Assembly (NCBI RefSeq): GCF_032854445.1
Contig: NC_088300.1
Span: forward strand, 2,172,001 to 2,236,000
Origin: Liolophura sinensis
Lineage: Eukaryota; Mollusca; Polyplacophora; Chitonida; Chitonidae
Direction: 5' to 3'
Length of the DNA: 64,000 nucleotides
In this document: piece after piece, positions 53,601 to 59,600 of the stretch
How the letters are laid out: every line of letters starts with the position of its first letter
How positions within the stretch are numbered: the first letter of the stretch is position 1
Made by a program: the position numbers and the translations under genes
The notes under the pieces: model-generated
Databases searched by the model: none
The model's input: the letters and a program-made list of their open reading frames with translations, nothing else
Told to the model about the DNA's origin: nothing

Positions 53601-56600
53601 GATGGGTGGAAACCGGGCACAGCCCGGGGGAAACCCACAACTATCCGCAGGTTGCTGGCAGACCTTCCCACTTACGGCCTGAGAGGAAGCCAGCATAAGC
53701 TGGACTTGAACTCACAGCGACCGCATTGGTGAGAGGCTCCTGGGTCATTACGCTGCGCTAGCGCGCTAACCGACTGAGCCACGGAGGCCCCGTGACAATC
53801 CTGATGAAAAGCCTAACCAAAGACCATGCTAGCCAGACAAGACCATACTAGCCAGACAATCCTGATGAAAAGCCTAACCAAAGACCATGGTAGCCAGACA
53901 ATCCTGATGAAAAGCCTAACCAAAGAGCATGCCAGCCAGACAATCCTGATAAAAAGCCTAACCAAAGAGGCCATTGTACATTTCCATTGACCACAATAAG
54001 GCAGAGCCCAATTCCTCAGGCTTAAGTTTCATCGCCATTGTTATTGTGATTTGCACTGCAGTTTTCTGGCAGGCCCTCAGTACACTGGGATAATCTAAAG
54101 TTCAAAACAGTGGCTTAAGAAACATGTTGATCTTTTCATGTTTACAGTAATTCTAAGCCTTTAAGCAGCTCTCTTGTGTGACTTGACTTCTCTAAGAAAA
54201 GTGAATTTGCATTTAAACTCACTAATGTCTTTCTAATAAGCATATCATGTTGTGTTCCAAGGAACTATAAATTGTCACCATTACTACCAGGCTACATGCA
54301 CATTCCTTATTTGCTAAACACATCATGTGACTAGGATAAGCTTGACTAAATTTGAAAATGTTTTTTGTGTTCAAATCAGAAATCTTCTGCGTACAAGAAT
54401 TTCTTTGCACTAAATCAAGCTTATTCTTCAACTTGGGCAGCCAGATGTTTTTTTTTTTTTTTTGTTTTTTTTTCCAAAAGGTATTTATATTTTTTGACGA
54501 TCGTCTGCTTTCCTGTGTAGATTTCAGTGACAAAAGTGCATCTCTTGTGTTTTATGCTTGCAGTGGTTTTTGTTTGTTTGTTTCTGTGAAAACAGAGATA
54601 CATCAAAAACACGCTTGGAATTAAATTTGCTGTTAAGTGGTTATTGGAGCTAGGATATATTTAGCTGTTTAGAAGAGACAGTTAGCCTAGATTAGAACTG
54701 TGTTCTCTCTGACCTTTGGACCTCCCTCCACAAACAGTGCCAATGTCGTTGCCTCTCCGTCCAAAGTTTTCCCACCTTAAACGCCGAAGAGTTCCCTCTC
54801 CTGACTTTTCTGAGCACATTGGAATAGCCGGGGGTAAGGCGTGTGATCGTATTTTCCGCTTTTTTTTCCCTCTCAGTTTGATTTAGGGAGATTTCCTAGT
54901 TGCATTTTTTCTTAACCAGTAGTAAGTGTGTGAATTATCACCCATAGGCTAACATCCCTCTGTTTTCTTTAAATGAGAAAACAGTTTTTCATTTTCTTAA
55001 GATTTCTTTATCCATTACGTACCTCATTTCAGCTGTGTGTTCAGCATTTTTTTTAAGTTCTTTGTTGTAACAAACATCCTCAGACATATGTGAATACTGT
55101 ATAGTTGTATAGGTACAATTTCCTTGTAGCATTTGAGAGTATAGGGTGTTGTGATTAATTTGAAAGTCTCTCTCCTGTATGATAATGTGATGTAACAAGA
55201 TAAGATGTATTTTCTATTTTCATTTAGGTGCAGTGCCTATATAGTTTTCTTTGATAGCTAATTTACAATTAATAACACATGTGCATATTCTTATATCAGA
55301 ATCATAACTGCTTTCAACTTAAAAGGAAAGATGTAGCTGAAGTGTGCTGTGTGAGATTGGGCCCATGTTCATAACAAGTACATCACTTACCGACCTTTAT
55401 CACTCCCACATCTTCATACCTCACACTAACCACAGTTTTGTTTGGCAAGCTTCTCTGGTTTGTGTTTACATAACCTCCTAATCCTGAGATCATTGGTGAA
55501 AAGGTAAGTAGGGTACTTCAGGTGGGTTTGGGATGTGAAGCCGGGATTATTCACCGAGCTTTAGTACTTTTTTTAATTTGTCTTTTTTTAATTTGTCTTT
55601 TTTTAATTTGTCTGCTGATAAGGTGGTAGATTTGCCAGGTGTTGGGAAGAGGACATATCACTGTTAGCTGGCCCCTCGGAAGAACAAAATTACACTGCTT
55701 CTTAACTAATGTCTCCTCCCAACTGTGTATTATGGCATCTAAGAGCGGCAATGTTCAGGCTACATTAATGGTCTCCAGTCTCACTGGACCCATTGCAGTA
55801 ATTGGTGGCCAAGACATTGATACTGAAGCCCATTACATGTACATCATGACCAGTAATACAACTCATTACATCAGCGCTGAAGCTTCTTACATCAGTGCTG
55901 GAGCCATATTCAGTTTTGTGTACTCATTGGCAAAAATCTGAGTGAGCATCATCTCCTGACACCCAGGTGATGCTGGGGACCAGTTATTCATCTGTAGTGT
56001 GCACATACATGAGTACTGGAGCTCAGTTCATCATATAGGTACATGTAATTAGCATTGGGGCTCTCATATTTCCTTTTAAAGGGCCCATTCATGTATAAAT
56101 TTTTGTTTTTTAACTTTGAAATCATGGTATTGCTCGCAAAGAAATACTGAGGTTTGTTTTTTTAGTTCTATATTTTCAAACTAAATCAAATATTAACGAC
56201 TCATCAACTCAATTCCGCATATAACCTTGATTAAACAAAGAGTTACTTTGCCACTTCAAGCATGACGCAATTGAGCCCCCTGTTATTGAACTGTTTACAG
56301 TCTGTTTCTTATCTTCCTGACTGCTCCTGTTGGTTTAGATCTCAGAGAAATAGACATTTTTGTAACTTTTATTTTGTTCATTTTTGAAGCTAAAAAACTT
56401 AGTATTTTTGGTGATGTCATCACAAAACACATGTTTTCTATTTGTCTCTGGTATGCGAAAATTTCATGGGTAAGGATATAAAAGAAAAACCTTTGAAATA
56501 AATTAATAAGTATTTGTCTCATGGTATATGAGATTGTTTGGGAGAAATGATCTGAACATTCCAGTCAGGATCACATTGATCTTCACTTATACTATAAATC

Positions 56601-59600
56601 AATACTGCATGGCCTAATTGGTGTAAATGATAATTTTAATATCATAATTATAGCAAATCCAGCAGTAGAAGACCTCTTTCTTTGTTTCCGCTGTTGTTCT
56701 GTGTCTTAATTTGTAGTCTTGTAGTTCACTCCACCGGATATTTAATGAATGTGAAAAACAGTGTTTATTTGTTTAAACATACTGGATAACATAGACAAGT
56801 ATTCAGAATTTCTTGACAACATGGCAAAAATTCAGTTGATGCTAAAATGAATCAGGATCTTGAGAAGAAGTCATTAAAACTAGATAAGGTACTATGCTAG
56901 GTGTTACAAAACATATCTTCCAACACTTTTGTAGTTAAGGGGAATATTGAGTCTTGCATGGCCATATACTAGGCAGTTCACATCTGCTCACAGGGTAAGA
57001 CTTAAATCCAAGGAAAATTACATAAGTCCAAAATTTGTCACCTGTGGAAAATGGAAAAAGTGGACACTGGATCAAACTTTAATGAGGTGATAATCTCAGT
57101 GATAAAAGTGCGAATCATACTTGAATGAGCTAATTAAGTAAATAAGTTTTAGAGAAATACTCTTCACAAAATTATGCTTTGACATGTATGCACACACTGA
57201 TAGATAGGTGCAAATCAAGATGCCAGCATTGCATTTGATAGAGGGCTTAAAAAATACTTCATTAAGATGCTGGTTTTCTTGTACTCTTTGAATTTTGTGT
57301 ACAGAGTATCATCATGAGGTGATAAATCTGTGTTTCAATTGTGTCATCAATCTGCTTGAAACTTTACAATCTGGGGTGCTAGTGTTCAACATTTGATGAA
57401 ACATTAACATTGTCCCTATAAAGCACGGGATATGCCACTGTATTCCTTACATCTTATGTCCGTGTACATGCTAGTCTCATGAACATTGTCTCTATAAAGC
57501 ACGGGATATGCCACCATATTCCTTACATCTTACGTCCGTGTACATGCTAGTCTCATGAACATTGTCCCTATAAAGCACGGGATATGCCACCGTATTCCTT
57601 ACATCTTACGTCCGTGTACATGCTAGTCTCATGAACATTGTCCCTATAAAGCACGGGATATGCCACCGTATTCCTTACATCTTACGTCCGTGTACATGCT
57701 AGTCTCATGAACATTGTCCCTATAAAGCACAGGATATGCCACCGTATTCCTTACATCTTACGTCCGTGTACATGCTAGTCTCATGAACATTGTCCCTATA
57801 AAGCACGGGATATGCCACCGTATTCCTTACATCTTACGTCCGTGTACATGCTAGTCTCATGAACATTGTCCCTATAAAGCACGGGATATGCCACCGTATT
57901 CCTTACATCTTACGTCCGTGTACATGCTAGTCTCATGAACATTGTCCCTATAAAGCACGGGATATGCCACCGTATTCCTTACATCTTACGTTCGTGTACA
58001 TGCTAGTCTCATGAACATTGTCCCTATAAAGCACGGGATATGCCACCGTATTCCTTACATCTTACGTCCGTGTACATGCTAGTCTCATGAACATTGTCCC
58101 TATAAAGCACGGGATATGCCACCGTATTCCTTACATCTTACGTCCGTGTACATGCTAGTCTCATGAACATTGTCCCTATAAAGCACGGGATATGCCACCG
58201 TATTCCTTACATCTTACGTCCGTGTACATGCTAGTCTCATGAACATTGTCCCTATAAAGCACGGGATATGCCACCGTATTCCTTACATCTTACGTCCGTG
58301 TACATGCTAGTCTCATGAACATTGTCCCTATAAAGCACAGGATATGCCACCGTATTCCTTACATCTTATGTCCGTGTACATGCTAGTCTCATGAACATTG
58401 TCCCTATAAAGCACAGGATATGCCACCGTATTCCTTACATCTTACGTCCGTATACATGCTAGTCTCATGAACATTGTCCCTATAAAGCACAGGATATGCC
58501 ACCGTATTCCTTACATCTTAGGTCCGTGTACATGCTAGTCTCATGAACATTGTCCCTATAAAGCACGGGATATGCCACCATATTCCTTACATCTTATGTC
58601 CGTGTACATGCTAGTCTCATGAACATTGTCCCTATAAAGCACAGGATATGCCACCGTATTCCTTACATCTTACGTCCATGTACATGCTAGTCTCATGAAC
58701 ATTGTCCCTATAAAGCACAGGATATGCCACCGTATTCCTTACATCTTACGTCCGTATACATGCTAGTCTCATGAACATTGTCCCTATAAAGCACAGGATA
58801 TGCCACCGTATTCCTTACATCTTAGGTCCGTGTACATGCTAGTCTCATGAACATTGTCCCTATAAAGCACAGGATATGCCACTGTATTCCTTACATCTTA
58901 TGTCCGTGTACATGCTAGTCTCATGAACATTGTCTCTTTAAGCACAGGGTATGCCACTTGCATGCGTTATGTTTTGGGGTCAAATACATTGTTATAAGAA
59001 GGAGAAGATTTTAGGTAATTCCCTGTCAAAAGCCCATGGTATATTTATCATCAGTCTTCTAGGCAGTGAAGAGGGGAGCAGGGTTCAAGCAGTGATATCG
59101 TGGTAAGTGGCATGAACCGAGGCATGTTGTTTGGAATGTGTATGGTGATGTTTGCTGACTTTTTTTGTTTTTTTTTTCTTTGTTGAACCTGTTGCACATT
59201 GATGTTGTGAAAATTGGTGCACGTTTATTTTTCCTGCTGCAGTATTGTGACCATGGTTGCATATTGTTCATTTTCAGGAATACAGCATGCCACTTCGGTT
59301 GGATATAAAACTGCATCTTGTTATTGTTGTTCTTTCAATGAAATATATTTAGGCATGTTGTTGTCAAAATTTTAACTTGTTTTGTTACAGTTTCAAATCT
59401 TGAATCACTAAAAGCGTTTATCTTTTGTCAGTATTAGAGGGCTAATCATTTGGACCATCTTGGCCAGTGAGCACTTGATGGTTTTGTCCAGGTTTACCCT
59501 GGCTTTTCTGCTCCCTGATTAAGCATCTGAAGAGAAGCTGTACAAACCACTAGTCATGTCAATTGTATCCATCTACTTCCTCTCATCATTGTTCCTTGAG

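Larger units (their letters stand above)
46748..54737 (+). other. 8.0-kb intron
   Basis: Mostly AT-rich and unrecognised from 46,748 to 52,190. A 30-bp repeat (52,191-52,343), the 42-bp array with a SINE (53,158-53,968) and a T-tract near 54,450 follow. The 139-codon minus-strand frame at 51368-51787 has no recognisable domain, though 51,370-51,840 is repeat-free and slightly GC-richer. Confidence 0.75.
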
